From contig NZ_JAIEUI010000002.1 in NCBI RefSeq assembly GCF_022234545.1, forward strand, positions 186,001-250,000: DNA of 64,000 nucleotides, written 5' to 3'. Of the stretch, positions 28,400 to 37,389 are shown piece by piece; position 1 is the stretch's first letter, and each line of letters opens with the position of its first letter. The notes beneath the pieces are model-generated. The model saw only the letters and a list, made by a program, of their open reading frames with translations, searched no databases and was not told where the DNA came from. The DNA comes from Paenibacillus piscarius (lineage in GTDB: Bacteria; Bacillota; Bacilli; Paenibacillales; Paenibacillaceae). The translations under genes were made by a program, and so were the position numbers.

Positions 28400-29860
28400 C
28401 TACTCTACCTTAATCGAATTGAAGAATTTCTCCTGTACAGTTGCGGCAGCAGCATCCAGCTGGGCCTTGGAATCTGTTCCTTCCTTGGCGAACAGCTCCT
28501 GGATTACGTTGGACATCGTCGCATAGTAATCCTGAGTGTTGTACTGCGCTTCAGGCTTGCCGTCCAGCAGCGCCATAATATCCGGGCTGTACTGATAGAC
28601 GATGTCGTACTTGTCATAGACCGCTTTGGTCTTCTTGCCGAATTCGGAGTCAGCCGCATAGTAATCGAGAAGCGGCGGGATGTAGTATTTGCCGTCCGTT
28701 TTGCGCTGGCTGATAATCGCATCGAGCGCCTCCAGCCCTTTATCTGAGAAGTAGTCGAAGGTAATATAACGGAAGGCCATCTCCTGCTCATCCTTACTGG
28801 CATTCGGGTTAATGACCAGATAGTCGCCGCCGAGCACGCCCGTATGCTTGCCGCCCTTCTCCGCCGCAGGCATCGGATAAGTCAGCACATCCTCCGGCTT
28901 GAAGCCTCCCTGATTGAGCGCCTGTTCGATAACGCCGTCGGAGCCGGCCATCACCATTGCGGTGCGGCCCTGCTGGAAGGCACCTACCGCATCGCCCCAG
29001 CCGAGCGCCCAGTCCTGGGGAACCGCTTTGGCTTCCCATCTCAGCTTCTTATAGAAGTCCAGCGCTTTGATCCCTGCTTCGGAATTGAAGGTAGCAACTA
29101 CCTTGCCCCCCTCAATCTTCTGAATCTCCCCGCCCGCTTCGAACAGGAAGTTAGTCCAGTTCCAGCCGGCTTCGTTGCCCTTGCCCATCGGGGCGATTCC
29201 GGAGATGCCCTTCTTGGGATCGGCCACACCCTTAGCTGTGTTCAGCATATCCTCCCAGGTCCAGTCCATCGGCGGAACAGTTACGCCTTTGTCATCCAGC
29301 ATCTTTTTGTTGATCATCGTGGTGGTGACATACCCCTTCTGCGTCACCCCATACACCTTGCCGTCGATAATGAACTGGTTCTGCAGCACCGGATTGATCT
29401 GGTCCTTGAACTCATAGTTGTTCCACAGATCGGTGATGTCGGCCACCCAGCCCTTCTCGACCAGGAATTTCGCTTCCGTGGCATACGTATTGAAGAAGGT
29501 CGGCGCTTCGTTCGCAGCCATCTTCACCCCGATCTCGCTCACACTATACTGCCAGTCATCCTTGAGAATCTCAACGTTCGGATAGACCTCCTGGAACCGT
29601 TTGATCTTGTCATCCTCCTGCGCTCTCACCTCCGTCAAGTCGGGCGTAGGATAGTGAATTTTGATCGTCACTTTTCTCTGGGTGATATCGTCAGCCGGTG
29701 CTGCTGACGGAGCCGCTGACTCTTCGGCCGCCTGACTAGCCGCAGGCGATGCCTCCCCTCCACTTTCCGCCGGCTTGTTCCCGTTATTATTGCCGCCGCA
29801 GGCAGACAATAACGTTCCCGTGACCAGGAGACAGGCGAATACGCTGGAAACTTTACGCAT
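28400..29860 (-). CDS. Extracellular sugar-binding lipoprotein
   Basis: 486 residues, SBP family 1. Signal MRKVSSVFACLLVTGTLLSAC with lipobox LSAC, then an Asn/Gly and Ala/Ser-rich linker. The binding domain includes VTIKIHYPTPDLTEVRAQEDD and a repeated Trp/Tyr-rich ligand surface (DMTWTWEDML-like region, GNEAGWNWTNFLFEAGGE). ATG 29860 has AAAGGGGAG upstream; the longer frame to 29884 lacks one. It is last of the ABC genes and has its own cre site upstream. The nearby phosphorylases suggest an alpha-glucoside ligand, which is inference. Confidence 0.92.
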   Translation of the reverse strand: MRKVSSVFACLLVTGTLLSACGGNNNGNKPAESGGEASPAASQAAEESAAPSAAPADDITQRKVTIKIHYPTPDLTEVRAQEDDKIKRFQEVYPNVEILKDDWQYSVSEIGVKMAANEAPTFFNTYATEAKFLVEKGWVADITDLWNNYEFKDQINPVLQNQFIIDGKVYGVTQKGYVTTTMINKKMLDDKGVTVPPMDWTWEDMLNTAKGVADPKKGISGIAPMGKGNEAGWNWTNFLFEAGGEIQKIEGGKVVATFNSEAGIKALDFYKKLRWEAKAVPQDWALGWGDAVGAFQQGRTAMVMAGSDGVIEQALNQGGFKPEDVLTYPMPAAEKGGKHTGVLGGDYLVINPNASKDEQEMAFRYITFDYFSDKGLEALDAIISQRKTDGKYYIPPLLDYYAADSEFGKKTKAVYDKYDIVYQYSPDIMALLDGKPEAQYNTQDYYATMSNVIQELFAKEGTDSKAQLDAAAATVQEKFFNSIKVE

Positions 29861-29911
29861 GGTAACTCCCCTTTTCCATATCATAATGAGCTTACAAATT
29901 CATCTTAAAAG

Positions 29912-29926
29912 AGAAACCGTTTACAA
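29912..29926 (-). promoter_or_regulatory. cre site upstream of the second SBP gene
   Basis: Minus strand TTGTAAACGGTTTCT matches the CcpA consensus WTGNAANCGNWNNCW at every position. It lies about 52 bp before the SBP start, inside the gap after the permease gene, so the SBP probably has its own catabolite-repressed promoter. Confidence 0.65.
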
Positions 29927-29992
29927 ACGAGGTGTATTTATATTCCCTTCATGTGCAGGTTTACGATCTCTGCCGGACCTTAGCCTTCCTGT

Positions 29993-30865
29993 CTAGCCCT
30001 TGACCGCCGACAGCGACACCCCGCGCATAATGAACCGCTGGAACACGAGAAACACCAGAATCGGCGGCAGCGAGACCAGGAATAGAATGGCGAATTTGAT
30101 GTTCGTATTCAGCGCTTTTACATTAATAACGTACTTATAGATGGCGGTAGCAAGCGTATACTTATCCTCACTGTGCATAACCAACGATGGCCAGAACCAG
30201 TCGTTCCAGGCGGTAGAAAAGATGAAGATCGCCAGTGTGGCAAAAATCGGCACCGACAGCGGAACGGCAATACTGAAGAAGCTTCTCGGCTCCGAGGCCC
30301 CGTCAATCCGCGCCGCTTCCAGAATCTCGGGATGAATCCCGTCGAAGAAATTTTTGAGCAGCAGGAAGAAGAAGGTGTTCGCACCTGCCGGCAGCCAGAA
30401 GGCCGCATACTGATTCAGTAGGCCCAGCTCCTTCAGATTGACAAAGTTCGGAATCATGTAGCTCGTAGCCGGAATGAACAGCGTCATCAGGAAGAAGAAA
30501 TAGAAGACCCTGCGGTAAGGCACGTTCATCCGGGAGATGCTGAAGGCGGCCAGCCCAAGCACAATCAGGGTAACAGCCATATTGCCCAGGAAAATATACA
30601 GTGTGTTCCGCAGGAACATCGCCAGATTGATATATCCGAGCGCGTCCTTCAGATTACTGAAATGCCATTCCTGCGGGAAGAAATGCGGCGGGAAGGAATT
30701 GACCTCTACGTTCGATTTCAATCCGTTGAACATCGTCATGAGGATAGGGTACAACATGCTGAAGATCATCAGCAGAATGAACAGCACCATAATTCCGTAT
30801 ACCACACGGTTGCCCGTCTTCTTCAGGTCATGCTCCGAGAGAATCCCTCTGTCTGCGCTCTTCAT
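29993..30865 (-). CDS. Carbohydrate ABC transporter permease (MalG type)
   Basis: 290 residues with six helices after an N-terminal cytoplasmic segment (MKSADRGILSEHDLKKTGNR). The EAA motif is FDGIHPEILEAARIDGASEPRSFFSIAVPL and the C-terminus is GVSLSAVKG. It starts one base after the upstream permease stop. No ATPase is encoded nearby. Confidence 0.92.
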   Translation of the reverse strand: MKSADRGILSEHDLKKTGNRVVYGIMVLFILLMIFSMLYPILMTMFNGLKSNVEVNSFPPHFFPQEWHFSNLKDALGYINLAMFLRNTLYIFLGNMAVTLIVLGLAAFSISRMNVPYRRVFYFFFLMTLFIPATSYMIPNFVNLKELGLLNQYAAFWLPAGANTFFFLLLKNFFDGIHPEILEAARIDGASEPRSFFSIAVPLSVPIFATLAIFIFSTAWNDWFWPSLVMHSEDKYTLATAIYKYVINVKALNTNIKFAILFLVSLPPILVFLVFQRFIMRGVSLSAVKG

Positions 30866-30866
30866 C

Positions 30867-31790
30867 CTAGTTGTCCTCCTTGTTCAGCTTGAACTGGACA
30901 ATGCCTAACCCGCCCAGAACTACAAACATCAGCATGCCCAGCGCAGTCGCCGTACCATAATCCAGTCTGGTAAAAGCATACTTCACAATAAGCAGCGCAT
31001 ACGTCAGCGTAGCATTGTTCGGCCCTCCGTCCAGCAAAGCCAGCTGGGACTGATAGCCCTGGGAGGTGGCAATGATCTGCAGGATCAGCATCAGCAGAAT
31101 CAGATTGCGCAAGGACGGCAGAGTGATGTGGCGGATACGCGCCCAGACCCCCGCCCCGTCGATCTCAGCAGCTTCATACCAGTCCCGGGGAATGCTGAGC
31201 ACCGCAGCGAGATAGATCAGCATCCCTGAGCCGAACTGCTGCCACGTCTCCATGAGGACCAGCGAGACCATCGACCAGCGGGTATCCGTCAGGAAGGCGA
31301 TCTGCTCCACTCCGGCACTGCCAAGCAAGGCATTGATCGGCCCGACGGGATCATACAGCCAGCGCCACAGCCCGTACAGGACGACAGCAGGCATGACATA
31401 GGGCAGATAAGCGGCAACGCGCACGAATCCGCCGAACCGCCGCAGCTCAGAGATCGCGATGGCAAAAGCAATCGGAACCCAGAACCCGATCACCAGGCAG
31501 AGCAGCATATAGTACAGCGTGTTCTGCACCGCAATCAGCACATCCGGGTCGGTCAGCGCCCTGGCGTAATTGTCCAGACCTACGAAGGTGTTGCCTTTGA
31601 CGAAATCGACCGTGTAAAAGCTGTACAGGAACCCTTTGAAAATAGGTACCCACATAAACAGAACGAAGATGATCAGCGCGGGGACCAGGAACAGCAGGCC
31701 CCACATATTCTTTTTCCAGCGGTTCTGCCTGAACGGCTTGCGCTCCGGCTCCGCCTGCAAATGGTCATGCAATACAGCAGACTGGTTCAT
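30867..31790 (-). CDS. Carbohydrate ABC transporter permease (MalF type)
   Basis: 307 residues, six helices (MWGLLFLVPALIIFVLFMWVPIFKGFLYSF first). The EAA motif is VLSIPRDWYEAAEIDGAGVWARIRHITLPS. ATG 31790 has GAGGGAG 5 bp upstream; the frame continues to 31823 without a better signal. It follows the response regulator gene by about 117 bp. Confidence 0.92.
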   Translation of the reverse strand: MNQSAVLHDHLQAEPERKPFRQNRWKKNMWGLLFLVPALIIFVLFMWVPIFKGFLYSFYTVDFVKGNTFVGLDNYARALTDPDVLIAVQNTLYYMLLCLVIGFWVPIAFAIAISELRRFGGFVRVAAYLPYVMPAVVLYGLWRWLYDPVGPINALLGSAGVEQIAFLTDTRWSMVSLVLMETWQQFGSGMLIYLAAVLSIPRDWYEAAEIDGAGVWARIRHITLPSLRNLILLMLILQIIATSQGYQSQLALLDGGPNNATLTYALLIVKYAFTRLDYGTATALGMLMFVVLGGLGIVQFKLNKEDN

Positions 31791-31907
31791 TCGGACTCCC
31801 TCATTCCTCTTGTCTTTCAGCACTTGTCAGCAAGTGCCGCCTGACTTCATTGTAGGAAATGCGGAAGCGGCTTAACATGTCTATATCTATGGCAATCGTA
31901 AGCGTTC

Positions 31908-33236
31908 TTACTTCTTCAGTTCACTGGGGCTAAACCCGTAGTATTTTTTGAAAATTTTGCTGAAATGCTCCGGCGACTCATACCCCACCCGCTCGGCAAT
32001 CTCGTACCGGCGCAGATCGGTATGCAGAATCATCTCCCGGCTCTCCTCCATCCGCAGCTTAATCACATATTCCCACAGGTTGTAGCCTGTATTCTTTTTG
32101 AACAGATAACTCAGGTAGTTGGGGCTGACATGGTTCTTCCTGGCAACCTCATGAATGGTCAGTCCCTTCTGGGCATAATTCGCATCAATGTATTCCTTCG
32201 CCTTCTGTACAATTTGATTGTTGTGCGTATGCAGCTCCTCAGGCGAAGGATCGGCCGCGTAGTTGTTCCAGCTGAAGTCTCCGTAATAGAACACATAATG
32301 GTCGGTATGCTCCCTGTTCCAGAGAATCGCCTTCGCGGCCTGCCGGTTCAAGACATCCATGAAACTAAGCCCTTTCAGGATCTGGCTGATGCCGATCACC
32401 GCGCGCAGCTGCAGATAACGGTGGATATTGTAATGCAGACTCCGTCCCAGCACCTCCAGCCGGTTAAGCTGGCCGGTTGCCGGCTCCTCATAGCTATGCT
32501 CATCCCACTGAATCAACACGGTAATCTCTCCGTCCGGCGAATAGAATGCAGTAGAATTCCACTCCTGGTCGAGCAGCTCCTTGGCGATATTCAAGGCAGC
32601 ATAACGGAGCAACTTATAATCCCGGTCGGTATAGCTCTGCTCACGCCGCGCCTCCTCCAGCAGCAGTCTGATCCGGATCACCGCAAAATACGGCCCCTGC
32701 AATCTAAGCTCATCCAGCTTGCGCAACTTCGTCTCCGTGCCGAGCACACCCGCCGTGTCCGACAGCAGATTATTCAGCAGCTCGCTGTACTCAGGAAGCG
32801 GCTCCTCCAACCGGAAACGGTCTGCATTACCGTCCATATAGGCGGACAACTCCGGCGACGGTTTATCCATTTTGAGCACGACGCTGCGCACCGAATCCAG
32901 AAACTGCTCACTGTTCAGCGGCTTGATCAGATAATCTCTGGCTCCCAGCCGGACAGCCATCTGGGCATACTGGAAGGTCTCATGCGCCGAGATAATGATC
33001 GTCTGCACCCAGGGCTTCGCCATTTTGGCATGCTGCATCAGCTCAATTCCGCTCATTGCCCCCATTTGAATATCGGTCACAAGCAGATCGATCTCCTCCA
33101 TGCGGATGCAATCCAGCGCCTCTTGCCCGCTGCCGGCCGTGTAGATATGGTCAATATCCAGTCCGGAAGCAGCCAGCAGGCTGCTTAGTCCTTTACAGAT
33201 GAGCGGCTCATCATCAACCACCAGTATATTGAACAC
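31908..33236 (-). CDS. YesN-type response regulator, AraC output domain
   Basis: About 442 residues. Receiver domain (FNILVVDDEPLICKGL; Asp in LLVTDIQMGAMSGIEL; Lys in DYLIKPLNSEQ), a long middle region of about 200 residues typical of YesN proteins, and a C-terminal AraC pair (IHEVARKNHVSPNYLSYLFKKNTGYNLWEYV, IAERVGYESPEHFSKIFKKYYGFSPSELKK). The start is either ATG 33242, only 3 bp from GAGGAG, or GTG 33236, with better spacing; I use the GTG. It overlaps the kinase gene end. It likely controls the adjacent ABC genes. Confidence 0.9.
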   Translation of the reverse strand: MFNILVVDDEPLICKGLSSLLAASGLDIDHIYTAGSGQEALDCIRMEEIDLLVTDIQMGAMSGIELMQHAKMAKPWVQTIIISAHETFQYAQMAVRLGARDYLIKPLNSEQFLDSVRSVVLKMDKPSPELSAYMDGNADRFRLEEPLPEYSELLNNLLSDTAGVLGTETKLRKLDELRLQGPYFAVIRIRLLLEEARREQSYTDRDYKLLRYAALNIAKELLDQEWNSTAFYSPDGEITVLIQWDEHSYEEPATGQLNRLEVLGRSLHYNIHRYLQLRAVIGISQILKGLSFMDVLNRQAAKAILWNREHTDHYVFYYGDFSWNNYAADPSPEELHTHNNQIVQKAKEYIDANYAQKGLTIHEVARKNHVSPNYLSYLFKKNTGYNLWEYVIKLRMEESREMILHTDLRRYEIAERVGYESPEHFSKIFKKYYGFSPSELKK

Positions 33237-35055
33237 TGTCATCCTCTCCTCTGCTCTGTAGTTCCTCTACTGACTCCGATCTGGGAAGGAGCACACGGAC
33301 TGCCGTACCCCCGCCCCCGCGCTGCCCGTAGCTGATGCCGTAATCCGGTCCGAAATGGAGCTGCACCCGCTGATGAATATTGCGGATACCATAGCCGCTG
33401 GCCGGGTTCTTGCCGTCATCATGAAGCACCTGTGCAATAGCGTTATAATCGACCGGTTTATACCCGTTGTCCTCAATGGTAATTACGATTCTGCCCTCCT
33501 CCAGAACGGAGCTAATGATGATTTCACCGTCCTCCCCCATATTTTTGACCCCGTGAATAATGGCGTTCTCAATCAGGGGCTGCAAGGTGATCTTGGGGAT
33601 CAGGTTGCTGCGGGTTTCGGGGGCGATGTTCCAGCTGACGGCAAATACATAATCATAGCGGTGCTGCTGGAGCTTGATGTAGGCACTGGCATGCTCCAGC
33701 TCCTCTTCGAGCGTGATCAGCTCGCGGCCCCGGCTTAAGCTGATCTTCATCAGCTTGGATAATTCCTTGATCATTTCCGCAGATTCCACGTTGCCTTCCA
33801 GCGAGCTTTTCCAATAGATGCTCTCAAGAGTGTTGTACAACAGATGCGGGTTGATCTGCTGATAGAGCAGCTGCAATTGGGATTCCTTCTGCTTCAGCTC
33901 CATCTGGTATTTGTACATAATCAGGCTGTTGAGCCTGCGGGCCATATCATAGGTGGAGGCAATCAGCACACTGACCTCATCATTGCTCCCCCGCCTCGGG
34001 GTCTCGGGCACCCGGTTGCCGGGCTCATACTTGCGGACGAAGAACGCCAGCTTCTGCAAAGGCGTCATCAGCGAACGCCAGAAATACGTGATGATGATCA
34101 GCCCGAACAGCGCGTATGCCACCGTTATGTATTGAATGACGCGTTTCATTTCATTCTGCTGCTGAAGCAGGGACTTCACCGGGACCTTGTATACCAGCTT
34201 TTGCTCGAAGGCATGATTGTTGTTAATGACATAGATAAAATCATTCGTAATGATATCCTCAGTCCCCTCCGGCTCTCCTGCCTCTGAACCTTCCGGCAGC
34301 ACGATTACTTCCCCGGTTGTATTCGTGGTGGAGGCCAGCACGCGGTTCTCCATGTCGGTCAGATAGATCTCGCCGTCCGGCAGGGAGATGGACCGCAGCG
34401 ATTCGCCGATCTTTGCTTCCATCTTGGTCACCACCAGCACACCGATCGTCTCTTCCCCCCGGTAAATATTATTGACCGCACGGACATACGTCAGTGTCTT
34501 CAGATTCTCTGCCTGCGGACTCAGCTTCTCCATGAACATCAGGTAGCCGCGGCCCCGCTGCTGCACCACTTGATCGAACCAGAACGGCCGCTCCTCCTTG
34601 GAGAAAAAATACACCCCCGCCTTCTTCACCTGCGGAAAATTGGGGGCGAAAAAGTAATAATTCTGCGGATCATACACATACAGCGAGTAGTAGATGCCGT
34701 CGCCCCGTTCCGCTCCCTGCGAATAGCTGCCGAGCAGCTTCTCGATCGTCTCGTAACGCTTTACGCGCTCCATCACCGTGTCATCCCCGCGCATATTGAG
34801 CTGCTGGAGGACCGGATTCTGGATGACGGCGGTTGTGATTTTGTTCACCGTATCGATGTCTCTGTTAATAATTGCGAAGTTCTGCTTGTTCAGCTCCACG
34901 TAGGCATTGGTCACATGGCGCTTGAGAATCTCCTCCGCCTTATAGTTACCGTAGCTGTTCAGGATCAGTATAGGCGTAATCATGATCAGGAACAGCAGAA
35001 TCAGCTGCTGCTTGACGCTGAGCCTGACAATGGGTTTCACAAGCGTGGACAACAT
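33214..35055 (-). CDS. YesM-type sensor histidine kinase
   Basis: 613 residues. TM1 (LILLFLIMITPILILNSYG), extracellular sensor to about 305, TM2 (YITVAYALFGLIIITYFW), HAMP-like linker, His_kinase with HLLYNTLESIYWKS and HATPase_c (ENAIIHGVKNMG, EDNGYKPVD, GYGIRNIHQRV). The ATP-lid glycine box is slightly divergent. CTGGAGGTG precedes the ATG. It is first in the kinase-regulator-permease-permease order. Confidence 0.92.
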   Translation of the reverse strand: MLSTLVKPIVRLSVKQQLILLFLIMITPILILNSYGNYKAEEILKRHVTNAYVELNKQNFAIINRDIDTVNKITTAVIQNPVLQQLNMRGDDTVMERVKRYETIEKLLGSYSQGAERGDGIYYSLYVYDPQNYYFFAPNFPQVKKAGVYFFSKEERPFWFDQVVQQRGRGYLMFMEKLSPQAENLKTLTYVRAVNNIYRGEETIGVLVVTKMEAKIGESLRSISLPDGEIYLTDMENRVLASTTNTTGEVIVLPEGSEAGEPEGTEDIITNDFIYVINNNHAFEQKLVYKVPVKSLLQQQNEMKRVIQYITVAYALFGLIIITYFWRSLMTPLQKLAFFVRKYEPGNRVPETPRRGSNDEVSVLIASTYDMARRLNSLIMYKYQMELKQKESQLQLLYQQINPHLLYNTLESIYWKSSLEGNVESAEMIKELSKLMKISLSRGRELITLEEELEHASAYIKLQQHRYDYVFAVSWNIAPETRSNLIPKITLQPLIENAIIHGVKNMGEDGEIIISSVLEEGRIVITIEDNGYKPVDYNAIAQVLHDDGKNPASGYGIRNIHQRVQLHFGPDYGISYGQRGGGGTAVRVLLPRSESVEELQSRGEDDSVQYTGG

Positions 35056-35111
35056 CTGGATTCACCTCCAGTTCCGTGTGCAACATATAAGTTCTTATAT
35101 TTTAACAAACC

Positions 35112-35125
35112 TACAAGCGCTTACA
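35112..35125 (-). promoter_or_regulatory. cre-like site upstream of the kinase gene
   Basis: Minus strand TGTAAGCGCTTGTA resembles the symmetrical cre TGTAAGCGCTTACA but departs in the right arm. It lies about 57 bp before the kinase start, near plausible promoter DNA. Confidence 0.4.
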
Positions 35126-35179
35126 CAGGTTTATTTCAATGGAAATGATGTTCATTTGTATCGAGTTTTTCAGCAAAGT

Positions 35180-35220
35180 AAAAACCAGCCCGCACACGAA
35201 TATCCTGCGTTGGACTGGTT
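35180..35220 (-). terminator. Terminator of the GNAT gene
   Basis: AACCAGTCC pairs with GGGCTGGTT on the minus strand, followed by TTTTAC. It lies between the GNAT stop and the kinase promoter. Confidence 0.6.
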
Positions 35221-35270
35221 ATATAGTGTTTCATCCTGAGCACATTGAGCCGGACGGCTTATGCTACTAG

Positions 35271-35795
35271 CTAGCTGTAAATCCCTCTAAGAGCCGGAAT
35301 TTCTTTCTCCATAACTAAATCATCCATCACGAATCCATTGCCGATATCCGCAATTTGTTCCCGTAGTATACGGAAGCCTTTTTTCTTATATACAGCAATA
35401 CTGGATTCGTTATCACGATTGACTGTCAGCCAGATATGAGTCAGATTACGGTCCTGACACAGCTTCTCCAGGAAGGCCAACGCTTGGCTGGCGTAGCTGC
35501 GCCCCCTGTGCTCCTTGCCGATATAAAACTTGCTCAAAAAAAGCTTCTCTTCCTCTTCTCTTGCCGACATATATCCGGCTGTGGAGCCTTCTCCATTATG
35601 GATCAAGTAATATTCGTAGCCCTGATGATGGATCTGATCCGTTATCGCGGGAACCGATTGGAACTTTTCAATCATGTAATCAATCTGCGCGATGCTAATA
35701 ATAGAGGCATAATATTCGTGCCATATTTCTGCAGCTAATCGGGCAACCACTGCGGTTTCTTCCGCTGTATTCACTTGTGGAAATCTAAGCTCCAT
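35271..35795 (-). CDS. GNAT-family N-acetyltransferase
   Basis: 174 residues. The acetyl-CoA binding motif is in FLSKFYIGKEHRGRSYASQALAFLEKL (the R/Q-x-x-G-x-G/A region reads HRGRSYA), followed by LTHIWLTVNRDNESSIAVYKKKGFRI, typical of motif B. The acceptor is unknown. It lies between the phosphorylase cluster and the transporter cluster, but a terminator separates it from the latter. Confidence 0.85.
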   Translation of the reverse strand: MELRFPQVNTAEETAVVARLAAEIWHEYYASIISIAQIDYMIEKFQSVPAITDQIHHQGYEYYLIHNGEGSTAGYMSAREEEEKLFLSKFYIGKEHRGRSYASQALAFLEKLCQDRNLTHIWLTVNRDNESSIAVYKKKGFRILREQIADIGNGFVMDDLVMEKEIPALRGIYS

Positions 35796-35865
35796 AATAT
35801 GTACCTGCCTTTCCTGGGGGCTCTCGTACCACTGTCTCCTTGGACGCGGACATTGAAGCAGGAGT

Positions 35866-36672
35866 TCACGCCCGGGTATACCCGTTCAACTGCAGCCAGG
35901 AAGCACAAGCCTCCGTCCAAGTCTTGGTGTGCGGCTCTTCAGAGGCTAAGCCCAGACCGTGTACGCCGTGCGCATAGATATGCAGATCGAATGGAACCTT
36001 ATGACGGCTAAGCCCTGCGGCGAACAGCAGGCTGTTCTCCACCGGGACGTAATCATCGTCAGAGGTATGCCAGAGGAACGTCGGCGGCGTGTCCGGAGTG
36101 ACCTGGAACTCACTGCTGAGCTTAAGCGATAATGCTGCATCAGGAACGGCTCCCAGCAGATTCTCCTTCGAGCCCTGATGCGTGACTCCTTCGGTCATCG
36201 AGATGACCGGATAGCAGAGAATCAGGCGGTCAGGACGGCTGGACAACCGCTCCAGCGGCTCCAGGTGATCCGGATTGCCCAGATCATAAGATGTCCCGGC
36301 GGTAGATGCGAGATGTCCACCCGCCGAGAAGCCTAAGATGCCGAGGCGGTCCGGGTCAATGCCGAATTCATCCGCACGGAAGCGGATCGTACGCAGCGCC
36401 CGCTGCGCATCCTGCAGTGCACTCGGGTATTGATAAGGCGCCACACGGTAGCGCAGTACAAATGCGGAGATCCCCAGTGTATTCAGCCACTGCGCCACCG
36501 GTCCCCCTTCATGGTCGGCTCGCATAGCATAACCGCCTCCCGGACAGACCAGCACAGCGGCATTCCCCTTGCCTTCTACTAAATACGGTGTAATCGCAGG
36601 CTGATCCTCTTCGCTGGTTCCCAGCGCTCCAGGCGCCCCTTCAGGCCATAGCAACAACGTTTCCATCATCAT
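35866..36672 (-). CDS. Alpha/beta hydrolase (acetyl-esterase / BD-FAE type)
   Basis: 268 residues. The nucleophile elbow is GFSAGG, with the oxyanion region VLVCPGGGYAMRADHEG upstream, Asp in HTSDDDYVPVENSLLFAAGL and His in HGVHGLG. It resembles intracellular xylan or carbohydrate acetyl esterases, and could deacetylate imported oligosaccharides. No signal peptide. Three consecutive ATGs mark the start; GAGGG lies directly before them, so initiation may be at the second or third. Confidence 0.83.
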   Translation of the reverse strand: MMMETLLLWPEGAPGALGTSEEDQPAITPYLVEGKGNAAVLVCPGGGYAMRADHEGGPVAQWLNTLGISAFVLRYRVAPYQYPSALQDAQRALRTIRFRADEFGIDPDRLGILGFSAGGHLASTAGTSYDLGNPDHLEPLERLSSRPDRLILCYPVISMTEGVTHQGSKENLLGAVPDAALSLKLSSEFQVTPDTPPTFLWHTSDDDYVPVENSLLFAAGLSRHKVPFDLHIYAHGVHGLGLASEEPHTKTWTEACASWLQLNGYTRA

Positions 36673-36750
36673 CCCTCAAGCTTTCCTTCTATAATAGAAT
36701 AGATTATAGAGGCCAACAGCTGAACCCTCTAGCGCCATTCTATCAAGCTC

Positions 36751-37389
36751 TTACAGTTCGTGCAATCCGGATACGACAAGGTCCGCCGCCTTCAGCAGCT
36801 CCGGCCGGCCGATCCCGACCACGTACATGCCGGCTGCCTTCCCGGCGGCTACTCCGGCTTCTGCATCCTCGAACACCACGCAATCCTGCGGCCCGAGCCC
36901 CAGCTCCCGGCAGGCCGTAAGGAACACCTCAGGGTCCGGCTTCGCCCGCAATACCTTGTTGCCATCCACCACCGTATCGAACAGCCCCGCAATATTCAGC
37001 TTATCCAGAATGAAGCCTGCATTCTTGCTGGCAGAGCCGAGGGCAATAGCTACACCTCGCGTCCTAAGCCAGGTCAGATAAGCACTGACCCCGGGCAGCA
37101 GCTCCGATTCATCCAACTGCGAGATGTATTCTACATAGAGGCGGTTTTTCTTCTCCGCCATCGCCAGCTTCTCTGCTTCGCCGAAGCTCAGTCCTCCGGT
37201 CTCAAGCAGAATATCCAGCGACCGCATCCGGCTGACGCCCTTCAGCCGCTCATTGTCCGCCTCCGTGAACGGGAAGCCCAGCTCCCCGGCGAGCGAGCGC
37301 CAGGCCAGAAAGTGATACTTCGCCGTGTCTACAATTACGCCATCCAGATCGAAGATAGCGCCCTTCATATGCTCCAGTATCACTGTCAT
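36751..37389 (-). CDS. pgmB: Beta-phosphoglucomutase
   Basis: HAD-superfamily mutase of 212 residues that turns beta-glucose-1-phosphate into glucose-6-phosphate. The nucleophile motif is FDLDGVIVDTAKYHF (DxDGV), with the cap residues RLKGVSRMRSLDILL, the ALGSASKNA motif and VFEDAEAGVAAGKAAGM. Its start overlaps the GH65 stop by 4 bp (ATGA), so the two are translationally coupled. That pairing fits GH65 enzymes that release beta-glucose-1-phosphate. Confidence 0.94.
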   Translation of the reverse strand: MTVILEHMKGAIFDLDGVIVDTAKYHFLAWRSLAGELGFPFTEADNERLKGVSRMRSLDILLETGGLSFGEAEKLAMAEKKNRLYVEYISQLDESELLPGVSAYLTWLRTRGVAIALGSASKNAGFILDKLNIAGLFDTVVDGNKVLRAKPDPEVFLTACRELGLGPQDCVVFEDAEAGVAAGKAAGMYVVGIGRPELLKAADLVVSGLHEL